DNA of 64,000 nucleotides from Ifrita kowaldi (taxonomy: Eukaryota; Chordata; Aves; Passeriformes; Cinclosomatidae). The DNA is taken from NCBI GenBank assembly GCA_013398055.1, contig VZRS01001512.1, forward strand, positions 124,001-188,000. The letters are read 5' to 3'. A program made the translations under genes and the position numbers. The notes under the pieces were generated by a model. That model saw nothing but the letters and a program-made list of their open reading frames with translations. It did no database searches and was not told where the DNA came from. Positions 23,986 to 37,923 of the stretch are shown in pieces. Within the stretch, counting starts at the first letter, position 1, and every line of letters starts with the position of its first letter.

Positions 23986-26900
23986 CAACCCGTTGCAGTA
24001 TTAATGGAATAAAGCACAAAGAAAATTATTGCCAGACCTTACAGTTTGTTAAACTCACTTGATACATGATTTTATAACATGTATTTTTTGTTCTGGGCTG
24101 GTGAAAACAAAGATTTCAGAAACTGCCATTGTTAGACTGGAGAAGAGATCCCGGAACGGGGAATTGGTAGCAGCCTTGTCATGTAGGTGTGGTTCAGCAG
24201 TCCAGCTAGGACTTCATCTGTCTCTATTGTTGCTTTCTCAACCATTGTTGCTTTAGTTGGCTATTTCTCTGAATTATTTTTCGTAGCTGTTTGAGGTAAA
24301 AGGCATCCTCATCTCTGCTAACCAGTTTCATCATAACCTGTTCATCTTTATTGCTACCATTGTCTCCTGGGGAGAACTACTGAGGCAGGTGCTTTGTCAT
24401 TCAGAGCTTCTTCAGCATTGCACTTCCTTAACTCTATCTAATTTTCAGTTGTGTTAGAAGTGAACTGGCTGCATTTTAATTAAATTGTTAAAGATTATAG
24501 AGCAAATTAGTAACATTTCTTCCCTTGAGACAGCTAATACCCTTCCTCTGAAGAAATGCTCTTTGGTCTCTTCTTGAATCTTCTATTGTACAGTTGCTGC
24601 TGCATAGCTCGGTTGCTGCTACCTCCTGCCACTAAGCATAACACCCACTTACAGGTTTAGATGTTCAGAGGGAATGTTTTGGCCTTTTAATTCATCATTT
24701 TGGATTAGAAGTCACCGTGCTGCTTCTAGTATCAGACCATCTGACTGAGATTTTTGCCTGCTAAGAAAACTCTGTGGTGAAATTTTGAGGTACGTTGTTT
24801 TGGATGAATACAGTGGGAGTCTGAAGCTCTTTCTGCGTGAGGCAATTATGGGCTCAGCTAATATCTTTCTCTTTGGAAAGTCTGCTATAGTCTGGAAAAA
24901 AACACTTCTTGCTACCTTCATCTCCTTAGAGCTTTAAATGCATTTTGGTTCTTGATATCTCTGCCTCACTGTCTTCTCTGGTACATCTCCTGAGTACCAT
25001 CACTGAAAACTGTGGGTTCATGCGCCAAACTGCAGAGCAACGTGTCAAAGAAAACATCTGCTGATAACACATCAGTGGCGTGATGCTACGCAACCTGGTG
25101 GAATGCAGAGTCATTTCTTAATATATTGTGGGGAGGGAATGGCATGGCAAGATGCATTTTCAGTAATTACATTTGGGATGTGACTTTGCTAAGGGGGCAG
25201 TCCTCCAACCCACCATCCACCAAAAGAGAAGAGGGGACTCAAGAGAAAGCTTCAAGATTTTTCCACTGGTTTAGCAGATGCTACTGGGTGTGCCCTGCCT
25301 GCTGTCTCATTAGTCCTGTATCTAGTGGTATTGCATTCCTAAGACTGCAGAAAGAAAGAAATAGCTCCAGTTCAGTCATGTTTACAGCAGTTACGTCCAC
25401 ACTGCTAATCCATCATTGGATTGACCTTGGATTTTAGTTCCACGTTTACCTTTGTTCTGCCCAAAACCTGATTTCATGATATCATGCATTCAATACACTT
25501 TGCTACTCTATGGTACACATGCGTAATTTGTGCATCCAGACTGCTGAATCATGCAGTTGCACATTTTGGATAAGTCTACCCAAATTCCAGCTTGATCTTC
25601 TAGGACTGCTGTGTGCATAGGGCATATAAGCTTCATTTCCCCCTTGGCTTTGTTGTTTGTTCATTTTTTTCCCCTATTTATTTTGTGTTGAGTCCTGTAT
25701 TTTGGACATTGCCTGGCTCAATGTTCTTGACTACATCTAATCAGAATCTTATCCCTGCAGCAAATTAGGATCGCATCTAAAGCAGCTAGAGATAGTGCAT
25801 GAGTCCTATCATTAGCAGCACTGACGAATCATAGTCCACGTTGTTTAACTGACCTCCAGAAAGCTTTGTAGTTCCTCCACACAATCTTGGTGTCAAAGGC
25901 CAGGGAGCTGTTTATCTGAAAGCTTCTTGAAGTTCAGCAGTCATTCATTCAGCGTACTTCAGCTTTGTGATCAATGTCAGTTTCATAGTTATTGTTTTCA
26001 TATGTGCTGTATGTGTACGGTATTATATCATCTTGGCAGTCTTGCTCTCAAATTTTCCAACACCTGGAAGATATTAAAGCCTGTTTAGATGTATTTGTCT
26101 GCCAAAACTCATCCCAAAAATGCACCATATGGCCAAGAGCTTTCTGAGAAAACAAAGTAAGGAGAGTTGCAGAAGAGTCTTGCTGCTTTTGCCTCTGAAC
26201 AGTGATGCATCAGTCAGGAAGCGGAGGTGGCTGGTTATAGCTCAGTTATTTTTCTCAAGTGGTTATGGAACACACAGGCAATACTGCATTTTCAAATTTT
26301 TCTAGAGATTCAAATGGCAGCTACTTAATTGTTGGTAGCATGTTACAGTAAGCTTGCTACTACCTTTACTTGGATGCTGACAAGGAAAAGCCCTGGATGC
26401 ATTCTTCTTGCAGAGGCTTCAGGCTGTTGAAATGCAGATGTTCATATTTGCATGGAGAATCTACTCAGAGCTGCAATGGGAGACTGGCACTGCAGATCTG
26501 ATTTCTCTGCTATTCCCTCTTTTCTCCTCATACTGCAACAGGGCTTCTGCCACTCTTAAGTCCTGACATTTCTGCTGCCTTGAAACAGAATACAGAGCAT
26601 GGGAAGTGGCATTGACAGTAACATCCATAGCCTGAAACCCTGACAGAGTTACCAGGAGTGTTAGTTCTAGATGCGGGGTTGGACACACACCTCTAAAGGC
26701 ATCTCCTGGTCAGACCCTAAAGTGGTCTAACCCAGAGATTCCATGCAAAGAATGCTCATGTGGGGAGGGGCCACCAGACACTTACTCACCAGAAATCCCT
26801 TTTATGTTTGCCAGTTCATTTGTGTAGATGTAATGATGTTCTTCTAGGACAAAAAAATAAGTGTAATTTTGGTTTTCAAAACTGCAGCAGTTCGTGGATT

Positions 26901-27773
26901 TGCTTGTAGTGCTACTGCCTGCTCATTATTTCAAAGCTAGAAGATTTTTCAGAACAGTTTCAAAACAAAATTAGAGAAAAATCCGAAGTATGTTTTTTTT
27001 TTTTTCCAAATTATTCATCAAAATCTTATGGAAGGAAACTAGTAACTTGTCTTCTGGCTGCAATGACCTTTTTTTTCCTGATCAAATTTCAATCCTTAAA
27101 AACCTACTTTGGAATAATACAATTTTTGGTCATATAAGTGTCAAGTGTCTCACTTTTTAAGTAGCTGGGGGAAAAACAGTAGGGAACAGAGATGAGCTGT
27201 TTAGTTTTTAAAAGAAAAAAGATCAAGCACAGCATTTTCAAATCTCAAAACTAGAGTTCTGACGCTTCATAAATAAAAGATCACTTAAATTTTAATTTAA
27301 AATATGGTATGCTCCAAAGATATTCAATGGAGAAGTCAGCAATTTAATACTTTGTATTTAAATATTAATTAGCAACACGCTAGGTAGTGCCGTCTTTTTC
27401 TTCTTGAAAAGGGCAGCATGACTGAAGTGTCCTCTGGGTGATTCACTCTTTCAGTTTTGTAAACCTGTATATTGTTATTTGAAAGTCAAGTCAGGGACAT
27501 TGGTAGCTTCTTGTGAAGTGGCTACTACTGCAGTTCTAAAGCTGGGGCCTTAAAGAATGGTCACCCTTTGGAAAGGCAACTTGTCTTTTTCTGATTCCTG
27601 TCAGAATCCTTCCAAGTGCATTTTAAAAAATAGCTGTGTGCCTTGAAAGGAAGTGAGGCTGGGCTTGGAATTCAGAAATATGCAAATAGCATGAATGCAA
27701 ATAGAAAAATACTTGGTTAAAACTTCCAGTACCCATGTGTCAAGCTGGATGTGTTTTGTATTTTGAATTTTAG
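23986..27773 (+). other. MAP1B: MAP1B intron 1 (3' part)
   Basis: AT-rich unique sequence between the CpG island edge and exon 2. Frames such as 103 codons at 25126-25437 (+) lack domain signals and splice context. The intron ends in a T-rich stretch, gttttgtattttgaattttag, whose final AG at 27772-27773 is the exon 2 acceptor. No dispersed repeat of recognisable family is present, which is unusual compared with intron 2. Confidence 0.75.
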
Positions 27774-27875
27774 GGATCCGATCATGGGACACAAACTTGG
27801 TCGAATGCAACTTGGATCAAGAACTGAAACTTTTTGTGTCTCGCCATTCCGCTCGATTCTCTCCTGAAGTTCGAG
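27774..27875 (+). CDS. MAP1B: MAP1B exon 2 (partial CDS, 102 bp)
   Basis: Microtubule-associated protein 1B is a large neuronal cytoskeletal protein. Its precursor is cleaved into a heavy chain and light chain LC1 and acts in axon growth and microtubule-actin organisation. In frame 3 the exon reads IRSWDTNLVECNLDQELKLF followed by a segment ending RFSPEVR, which matches the conserved N-terminal heavy-chain region, about residues 62-96 in mammals. The exon is bounded by AG (27772-27773) and gtgagt (27876-27881). It is phase 1 at both ends: the first two bases complete a Gly codon begun in exon 1, and the last G starts the next Gly codon. Compared with the mammalian protein as I recall it, Ile is Val in the NLVEC segment and the Pro after SPEV is Arg. 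The reading frame is intact. Exon 1 is in the gap and exons 3 onward lie outside the window. The coordinates are exact by splice signal. Confidence 0.95.
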
Positions 27876-30800
27876 GTGAGTTTAAGAGCAGAACTAGTAA
27901 ATTACACTCTGAAATTGCCTGGCCCATTAGTTTTAGGGCCTTTTCAAAGTTTAGAAAACTCACGTTTTGGTTGAACAGTTTCTTCACGTAGCACCAGTCT
28001 AGTAGTCCAGAGTCCGAAGCTTATTGTAGTAGGTAGAGTACATACAAAACGATGAACTGGAAAGGTTAGCTGTATAGTTTGACAGAGCCAGAACTGATGT
28101 TGCAGCTGTTGTACAAATGCAGCTCAAGCTCTGTGTTTCTTCCCAAAGGACTTGGACTTTTCTCTTTCTTGGTATGAGAAGCTGATTATGGTGAGTCTGC
28201 CTGTACTCACAGGAACTTTCTTTGGCTTGTATGAGGAAATCAGAAATTTATAGGGCTAATAAGATTAAATCTCTTTTGCTGCCTTTTTTTCCAAGCCCAT
28301 TCTTCCTTAGGAGGATTCATTCAATAAAGTGAAACATTTGTTTGCCAGTTTTGTGAAGTGTAAAATTTGGGTTTGTTCTGGTTTCATAAGAATGAAGCGT
28401 TTGGTAAGTTTTCTAAGATCTCATTACTCTTAATACAAATGCTGAATGAGTGTGAACGAATTTAATCGGGTTTCTCATGTGAAAATCTATGACCTTCTCA
28501 GAGTAGTAAAGGTTTCAGTCATTGGTGAAATCATTGTGGCCATGTGCACATTGAGTCCTGTTGTACAGTACAACATAGTACTGACGAGTGTTAAAAATTC
28601 CAGCTTCTGGGATATCTCTCCTGTGGTGAAAAAGGGCTATGAAATTTTGTACCATGCTACTATGTCTTGTTTCTGAGGTCAGTTGCTATACATTGTTGAC
28701 AAAGAGACCCTGATGCCTTGCTAGCATGACAGCATTGACCTGATGGTTTTGAATAATGTACAAAAATGTCTTGTGTAACTAATCTTTTTTTTCTTGCAGC
28801 ATATGTTAAAGCAGTTTTTGCTGTATCTCCCCATATCTAGAGACAGTAAAGCACTGCCAGAGTTAAGAAAAAATAATATAGTTCTATGATTCTTCCTCTG
28901 GTTTGAAAACCAACATAACTAATAAAACAATACACAGCATGAAGATTTTTGAATAAAGACATGTAGCTCCTTGTTTACGTGGATGTAAAGTTAGGCCTAG
29001 AATACTTGTCTTTCATTTCAAATGTCATGAAGACAATTCAACTTCTCAGTGACATTTGTCGCTTTGCTTTACAGAGAGGGAATTTATCTTTAAGAAATGG
29101 AAAATACAATGTATCCCATTTTTAACATACCTGTCTTTTACTATAAAACTTCAAGATTCTGTTTCTCCTGTAGCAAAAATTTTACATCATGACTAGTATT
29201 TTTACTGTCTCTTTTATATGATACATTTTAATACTGCTGCATGCATTAAAATAAAGCAAATATTCTACTTTCGTATAATAAATAAGATAAGATTTCTTTT
29301 GCTGCAGAAAGAATGTAGAATTGTTTAGGAATTTTTCTCTGGGAATTGTATTTTTGATTGATTTTTTTTTTCTTTGTTTGTCTAGACTTCCCTGTTTAGT
29401 CTTTCATTGTGTTGAATTCCAGCTTAATTGCATGTGACTGGAATTCATCAACATCTCTGACAAGCAGAAATGAATGTGTTTTTCACCACTGCTCAATCTT
29501 TAAACAATAAACTGCCAAAATCTGTGTTTAAAGAGCATTAAGGGAGCCTGAAACTTGAATAAAGGCAGTATGAAGGGATAAAGCTATCCCTTTTGACCAA
29601 CTTGTTGTCTAAAATTTTGTGGAGAAGCACATTTTTACCTCCAGAATCCCACTGTACAGATCAGATAATTATTTTAGCTTCTTTCTGCTGTTCTCTGATG
29701 TTGAATTCTGCATGAGGCTCCTTTGTATTCTCTCCGCTGTTTGGCAGAGAGAAGTCTTTTTTGTTGCCACATTTTAATAAGATTTCAGAATGTTTAATTT
29801 CTGTTACAGCACCCAAATATTAAACTCTGGGTGTTCAACCCTTGAAATGGTCGGCTTTGATACTAAAGAGATGATTGTAAGTATGTATTGCTTTATGGTC
29901 CCAGACTCAGAAATGGAATTTAGGTAACTAGGTGATGTTTTGTCCAAGGGAAGTATTCGTCCAAGGTGATCGGGTTGTCTGTGGAATGTAATTAAACAAC
30001 CTTTTTTTTTCCCAGCCCTTTGAGTCTGAAGTCTCTGTGCAACTCACATGTAGGGACAGTTTACTCTTGAGGAAGGCTCCTGATGTAGTCTGGTCCAACT
30101 TCTGACTGACGGCAGCCTATTTGATTATCGTGTTTAATTATGGTAATTGCAGTGCTGGCTCAGTAATGCTTGTGTGCTTCTCAGAACAGCTTGAGGATAC
30201 GGACAGCAGCAATATGAAGGGTGGGAATCTTTCTCTAAAAGGAAGCTTGGAGGAAATGGGGCCAATCCTGTCCCCATGCCATACGCCTGTGATGTCAAAG
30301 GAGAGACGTGCAAGGGATTGTCTGTCAAAGCATTCGGGTATTTTCACTTAAAGAATTTAAGTTCTGATGCTTCTCCCTGTGTAGTGAATACATACTGGTA
30401 CTGCAGGGAGCATGATTAGATCCCAACACTTTTTTGTGTTCTCTTCAAAGGGATGGGTTGTCACAGTGGTATTTGTGCACATCGTATTTAGCTGTTGGGT
30501 AATTTATGAGTGATGTATGATTCCTGAAAAATAAGATTCAGAATGGAAATGCCAGCAGATCCTTTTTGCTACCTTGTAAAGCAGCTGAGTTAGCAGACTC
30601 CTTAATAATAACAGATCTTGGAGAGGTGATGTTGGCAGGTGCTGGTGAAAAATGAGAAACACAGCTAATTAAGTGGTTACCATGACAACAGGCAACATGA
30701 CTTTAAAGGGGTATTCCAGTGGTGCCTCTGTTTTCTTTGTCATGTACTGATAACTTCCATATTATGGTAATATGAAAAGGACAAAAAAAATGCAAACAAT

Positions 30801-33800
30801 GTACAAGCTGGAAAAGGAACTGTGCATCTGGTAGTGAGGCAGAACAAGTGGAGAGTCTTAGAAAGAGCTCATTTGAAATTGCAGCTGTACCTACCAATCT
30901 TTGCTTAATTAACAAGAAAGTTTCAGCTGCATAAAGCAGCTTCACAAAAGACCATGTTTTTGGGTGGGGGAGGGTGAAGCCATTGAGGGCCCTTCTGTAA
31001 GACTTTTACACTGCTGTTTTATCCCTCAGTTTCCACCTGGGGACACTTAACTGTTGCATTGGTACATATTCAAGCCCTTCTCTAGAAAAAATCCGTTTTA
31101 TTTAAACAGCTGCTCACCCCCACCTTCTAATAAAAACTGCTCGAGCTATGCGCTGTGGCTACTTTGTACTTCGTCCTGTGGTTATCAAGAACATATATAC
31201 GTGTTTTGTATCTGAATGGTACCAGGAGGCCTCCTGTTGCCTGTTAGCCACTGCAGACACCAACTGCTGACTTAAGTGAGTCCTTCTTTACCTGTTCCTA
31301 AGACATTTTATTGCCAGCCTGCCTGCAGCCAGAGGGGAGCTTGGCAAAGAGCAAGACGTTTTATTTCCTCTTGGCAGCCACCTGCATCAGCAGCAGCAGT
31401 GGGCTTACCTCCTTCAGGCTTCCTAAAAAGTCTTTGCTCTTTGATATTGTCATTATTCCAAAAAACCTTAGCAACTTCCCTTCTGAAAGTTACCACTTCA
31501 AAAGTTACTGTTTAGGATGGCTGGTAACCTGTGGAGAATTTTTGAATCTGGGGTTTCTGGTCATCGGTGCACTCAGCTCTGTACTGCGACAAAGTGGTCT
31601 AAGTCCCATTTCCTTTGTCAAAGCAGATGCAAAACCAGTTAAAATCACCCCTAGTAGCTTGCCATGTGAGCTTGTGGAGTCACTGATAAAATCCTGAACA
31701 GCATGGGTTTTGTGCTGATTTACTTGAAAACGGCAGTTCACCAAAATTCCTTAAGTGAGGACACAGGTACTCGAGCTAAACCTATGATTTAAAATGAAAA
31801 AAAAGGGAAAAGAGACAAGAAGTCAAGACCAGATTCTCAGGTGCTATCAGAGTGCTGTAACTGTCTGGGAATTAATTTTGCTTAAGATCTCAGGTAGCCT
31901 AGTATGCACATTTAGGGACATGCTACAAATATGATTCTTCAGATATTTAGAGGCTGTGATGATAGCTGGATTATCTATTGAGTGGAGTCATTTTAGCTCA
32001 TTGTGTATTTGGAGAGGTTAATTTTAGTTGGCTACTAGACTTGCTTTGTGTCTCAAAGTATTTGTGCATTGAAAGAGAGAAAATGGAGGCAGACTAGGAC
32101 TCAAGAAGGTAATTGAGCTGACTCACGCTGCAGCGGCTGCGAATGGTGTCCCTGCAGGGTGACCTGCAGCTGCCTGTGGCCCAGGGCTGCAGCTGTGGAG
32201 CTGCCCAGCAGCACAAAGCCAGGAGCCCTTGGGTCCTGGTGGAGGATATTGATGGGAGCACATGCACTGGACTGCTCCTGGGCTTTTTGTGGGGGGATGT
32301 TACGATTTTGGTGGTTTGGGAGAGGATTACAGTGTATGTGTTTGGATACAAGAACTGTCAAAGCCTTCTTTTCTTAGCACTATTTAAAATTCCAGAGATG
32401 GGCTAATAAGTCACTTTATCATCTTTTTTTGCAGTAAGTAAGGTGTTGCACTTATGTGACAATCATTCTGGCATTGACTTCCATTTTTGCTTTTTTTAGG
32501 AAAGATCTCAAAGAAAATTAGCATGCATTTGCATTGCTGCCAAAACACCAGTACCTGCTGATGCTAAGGTGTTAGTGTGAATCAGCAAAATTAGTGAGAG
32601 GTTATTTTAAAATGCTTTGTATCACAATTAAATACAGAAAGTTCAATCATCTTAGAATAGCCCATGTTTTATGGGAACAGGTTTTGGCTTGTGTGAGGCA
32701 GCTACCAGAGGATTGGGATTAAGTTAGTTAGGAATAATGATAGAATTTTAACTGCATTATGAAATTTGAATCCCCATTCCTCTTTATTAGAATGAAAAAT
32801 AAACATATCTAATGGTATATTCACAAAGGTTATTTTGGGTTATCTGACAGAATTATAATTCTTAAGATGTCATGTGTCAGATTCCTCAATCTTTTTGTAA
32901 TAGTCTGTCTGTGTGGGATTTCTGAAACTGATAATTTCAACAATATTTTATTTTTGATCTCTGCCCCATACTGTTTACAGATGACCTACCTCTCATCTCT
33001 TCCGTCATGGATTTATTGTAAATGTGTAACCAGAATATCATTGCCACTTTTTAAATCTAACTTCTTTTTTCCATGTGCAACATTTTTGTCAGATGGCTGT
33101 TTTTCTTAATTTTTCTTAAGACTGATGTACTTTACTTGCCTGGAATTTCTGTTACTTTCTCATCTAATTTATCAGTTACTTGAGAGAAACATTAAATGTT
33201 TTAATTGGACTTTATAATGAGAACAGACTTGATCCAAAGGCCACTGAAATAATTGGATTGGATTTTGGATTAGAGAAAACACAATCTAGTATTTTGAAGG
33301 TAGAACAAAGACCAAAATACCACATAATTAGCGAAAAAGCAAACATTTTACCGTCCTTCTTGAAAGACAAAAACATTACTTTATTTGAAGTGAATTGCCT
33401 ACCACTACAGACCCAAGTAAGAAGAGTTGAGACATTCTGTTTTCAGACTGGCTGGAATGGGGAGCTCATGTTTATTCCGACTGCCATCTGTAGCATGAGA
33501 GTTGCCACTGTGGCTACTGCTATCAACCTTGCAACAGCATAAAGAGCTCCAGCTGTCATCTGCCTTGTGGAGACAGATGCAAGAGGTGCATCCGTACTGG
33601 CTGCAAATCCATGTGATCCTGACTGTAGGCTGGCAGGAGTATCCCACAGTACCTCACAGTCCCTATGAATAGGGGAGTTAAGCACTGGAGTCAGTAATAG
33701 TCATATAGAAAGTCAGATAGTCAGACAGAAAGCTGGATGGTTCTGTAACAAAGGTTTGTGTTTTTGCATCAACCCCCCAGATGGTCCCACCAAAAAGACA

Positions 33801-34359
33801 AGATGGTTAGTTTGGGGCTGTAGTTGCTGGTGGTAATCTGTTCTTAGGGCTGAGAAGAAAAGCAGTGTTCCTGGTGACCTGGATTTGCAGATTTAAATCT
33901 GTTTAGGAGTCAAAACCAGTTGCTGATACAATAAAAAACTAAGTGTAAAAACACTGTATTCAAGTAATAACCAATTCATAAACAAACTTGTGTGAATTTC
34001 AGTATTGCTTTGGTGTTGCAATTTTATGTATTTCAGTATTTGAAAGCTTGTCTGTAATGGTGAGATGAGTCCCTGTCCTGTGTCCCTGTCTCCTGCATAG
34101 CTGTGTGCAGGACATTATACCCATCACTAACTCTGGAAAGCTTGGGGTTTTACTTAATACAAGCAATCAAGCACACAAAAGAACACCCCAAAGCAAAACA
34201 AAAAAAACCTCTTGCAACAAGATTAGCCATATTCTTGGACTACATAATCTTTGAGTGATTCTAAGGAGTTGACTTTCACCTGGAAGTGAACTCCCCACTG
34301 TCAAAGGCTGCCTTTGGAAGCTGGACCAGTATTATAGCAGTTGTAGCTCTTCTGGAGAA
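27876..34359 (+). other. MAP1B: MAP1B intron 2, first segment, nothing recognised
   Basis: Starts with the donor gtgagt. AT-rich unique DNA with scattered short frames, the longest being 120 codons at 33180-33542 (+), which has no recognisable domain. Mild GC-rich patches occur at about 32120-32290. An A/C-rich patch lies at about 34165-34210. No RNA gene or mobile element is recognised. Confidence 0.6.
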
Positions 34360-34740
34360 AAGACTCACCCCAGCTTTGGCTCCCATGTCCTGAGTCACAA
34401 ATAACCTGTCCTAGGTCTTGTAAACTCTTTATGGGGGATAGAGTATCTCCCCCACACCTGAGAGACTGGAAAGAGCAAAAGTAAGAAAACTAATGGGTCC
34501 AGATAAAGGTGAATTAATAGGTGAAGTGAAAAATGGCAAAACCAAAGAAACAACCACAGCCAAAAACAAACCAACAAGCACAGTGAAGGGAATTGCTCAG
34601 CACCTCACGCAGGCAGAATAGTGCCCAGCCAGTCTCTGAACAGCCCCCACCTTAGTAACTAATAATCCCACCTTCTTCCTCTGCTCTAGCTTTTGTTGCT
34701 GAGCATGATATTGCATGGTGATATTTGTGTTCAGGTCACA
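34360..34740 (-). mobile_element. Avian endogenous retrovirus LTR fragment
   Basis: On the + strand the order ctcaccccagct..., gtaagaaaactaatgggtccagataaaggtgaattaataggtgaagt, an A/C-rich tract (accacagccaaaaacaaaccaacaagcac), gcccagccagtctctgaacagcccccacc and cttcctctgctctagcttttgttgctgagcatgatattgcatggt is the reverse complement of the same avian LTR type seen at 12537. The remaining part of the LTR beyond about 34740 is missing. The ends are approximate. No internal retroviral genes adjoin it. Confidence 0.65.
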
Positions 34741-37700
34741 TTTTTTTTGCTGACACCATTGCTGAACTTCTCGAAATAAAGGGGATGAAGTTTGACAGAG
34801 CCCTAAGAGAGTCCAACTACAGGAGCCCTTCTTCTGATCTTAAGTCTTGGAGACAGCAGCACACATCCTGTCATGGGTATTATGGCCCTCCAGCATGCTT
34901 CCTTAACCTCAGACTCTGTCCTGTAGTTTTTCTGGTCCTCTAGAACTTGCACACCACTTAGACAAACTTAAAAAAAATATAGGTATTTTGTATGTGGCCA
35001 GTACTTTAAATACATATGGAAAGCAGGCCTTCAAGAGTATCTCAGGGTAGGATTTAATGCTTGTCGTGAACTAATAATTTAATGGCATTGCTCATAATAA
35101 TTTGTATGGTGCTATTGATTTTTTTCAAACCTATCATTACTAGCTGCAAAGCTCAAATTCTAAAAGGTCATTAGACACGGAAGATTTAAATATTTTCCAA
35201 TACTAATTAGGCTTTTGTACATGTACCATTTCCAAGCAACTTTACAAATTTTAATCTTCCTGTGCACTGTTTCAACAATTCCATTCTTTTTATGTTTCAA
35301 TCCACTATCTATCCAGCTTGTTACCGACCTAAAACCTGCCTGAACTTGTATGAGATGGGGTTTCTTTTTTTGTGTCCTACAATGTGTATTGCGGAATCAG
35401 ATCAAAAGCATGTCACCTTTCAACATAACACATGAAAGACATCAAAGTTACCCAAAAGAAATCCAAATGGAGATGGCGTATGACTTAAGTGACCCCTTAA
35501 AAAGTAAGGGTGGGCATCTTTGATCATAACACCATCTCAACGGCCTTAATCATCTGGCTGCACCCATTGTATTCTTGAAGACTCTCTAGTGAGAATAGTT
35601 GCTCTGCACCTAACAACCCTCTGTACCTATTAAAGCCTGTAATTATAACAAGAATCACATTTTGTCTTCAGCTTTGGTGGAATAGTGTCATTGTATGTCA
35701 AGCAGGGGATTATCATGTGAAAGGAGACTTTGCCGACATTATCATTTTGTGATGAATAGCAGGATCTGATAGTATTAATCTGCTAGGAGCTGTTGAGTGG
35801 GGGAAACCCATTTACTGGGTTGTGCTTATGGGTGTGGGTTGTGGGTTCTCCGTAAGTATTTATAGACAGTAATCACAGGAAGGAGACCAAGGATACCAAG
35901 CCATCAAATTTCCTTAAGCAGTATAGACTTACTCTTTAGTCTCTTGAACAGTATAATACAACCATGCATTAGAGTCCCACTTACCTAAAAAGGTATTGTT
36001 TTGATTTCTGGACTGTTTTATGGTTTGTGTGCTCCCTTTGTAATTAAATTGCTTTGACTTGAAAGCAAGTTCTGGGCCAAGGAATCAGCTTCTCGCAGAG
36101 AATCTAGAAAACACTTAGAGATTTACTTTATTTTATGCATGTCTACTTTTTTGAGTTTCACACAGCATGTTATACACTTGCAGAGTTGATACTCCTCTGA
36201 CTTTCATTCCTAACTGGAGTATGTTTCCATGTGGTGTTGGAGACAGCTGGGCATCTATGAAATTATCTGTGTCCTCAGGTACCTTTCAGGCATTCCTAGA
36301 GTGCTCTGAGAATCAGATGAGTTTTTAACACAGTGTCTGCTGCTCTCCAGGGTAGCAGTAGTGTGGTGTATTCAGCGTGGTATTTTCAGGGCACTATTCC
36401 AGTCTTGGCAGATTTAGCAGTTTCTCCCTTCTTGCCTTGACTTTTAATCACGAAAAAACTCCAGGGACAACGTCAAAAGAAGGGGCCACCGTACAACCTT
36501 TTTTTTGTGATTGGGAGTGAAAGAGTGGTGGTGCAGGGCAGTCCTGGGTAGAGCTACCCTGACAGGCAGAGATGAGCTGGTACCTCCACCCGGGAGAGTG
36601 CAGCCCCAGACTTCGGTCCCTTGGAGAAGAATGATCTCACCAGTGATGGGCCTCTCTGAAGACCCATCAGGATGGTCTCACTACACCAGCATCTACCTTC
36701 ACCACAGCTCTGAGTTAACATGGCTCTGCTGCCTTGTTTCAGAGACAGATTTGGTATCCCTGCAAGGACAGTTTTTGCATGGACAAAGCATAGATCAAAG
36801 ACTTTATTCTGTGACACTAACATTTAAAACTACTTTTCCTGTTTTCCTGATTTTTTCATTTCTTGAGCTTATTTTAAACCTTGTATCCTGATCCCTTCTT
36901 TCCTGAAATGGGTGAAATGCTGAGTTTTCAAATTAGCAGATGTTTTCAAGACTTCAGAGAAGCTTGTGTTCATCCTAGATGACACTTTTCTTCCTTTTCC
37001 CATGCTCTTCCTCCTGGGGTCTTCCTATATGACAGAGTAAGTCACGGTAACTTAGTGGTAAAACGTGAATGGCATCTTGTCAGTATTGGATCTTCTAGGT
37101 TTGCTGCCTTTCTTGGAACCACACCACAGCTGACAATAAATAAATGTGTGCTTTCTAAGAGATGAGTTTAGGAAAAGCTGTGGTCAGAGATGACTCTGCT
37201 CACAAATTATGTTTTGTAGATTTTTCTTTTGTTTCTGGCTTCCCTCTGCTATTAAATATGTTGGAGTTGACATCTGTCACTTCCAGCTTTTTTGTTGGTA
37301 TGACTTTTGAGCAGATGGACGTCTCTTTGTCAGTGATTGTTAACCTAATCTAAGCAATAATCAAATTATATTTAGACCAAAGTCCTTGCTGACCCCCACC
37401 AAATCTTACTCCCTGTACCGTCCGATGTTTCTGACTGGCTTGCAAAGATGGGACGCTCTGAGAAAACACTAGGGCAGTATTAGACGAGTTGTTTTTTGTT
37501 AGATAGTTTAGGTAACTTGGTTGGTTGTTGGCTGTGGAACTGGGCACAATAAAACATTTCATCAATAATCATTCAGGGGAAAAAAAGAGAAAGAGAAGAT
37601 GTTTTCAACCCAGTAGAGACAGTTCTGAAACCAGTAGAGATGTGGCTTCTGTGGATCTGCCTTGCTGTAGTCCTATGACAAGAGTCACTGTTTTGTAAGT

Positions 37701-37923
37701 GGAGTTACCAGACAGGTATTGCCGCTATTTTTGGTCAAATCACAAAATGGCTACATAAAGCTTGGAATCACAGTTGCTACAGGTGATGGCACAATAACAA
37801 ACACATTAACTGTTGGGTTTGATTTCTTTTTTTTTCAATTTTTAGTGTAGAGGTTTAGCGTCTCAATATTCTCACCAAATAATTTATAAAATCTTGAGTT
37901 ATTTTTGAGATCCTGTGAAATAG
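34741..37923 (+). other. MAP1B: MAP1B intron 2, second segment, nothing recognised
   Basis: Unique AT-rich DNA. A GC-richer patch at 36520-36730 contains a 126-codon frame (36511-36891, +) without recognisable motifs. No supported gene or repeat. Confidence 0.55.

Noticed and set aside
21653..23988. Very long open reading frames (up to 652 codons) on both strands across the CpG island and gap
   Set aside because: They exist only because runs of N are read as X and because GC-rich DNA has few stops. The known parts have no protein similarity.
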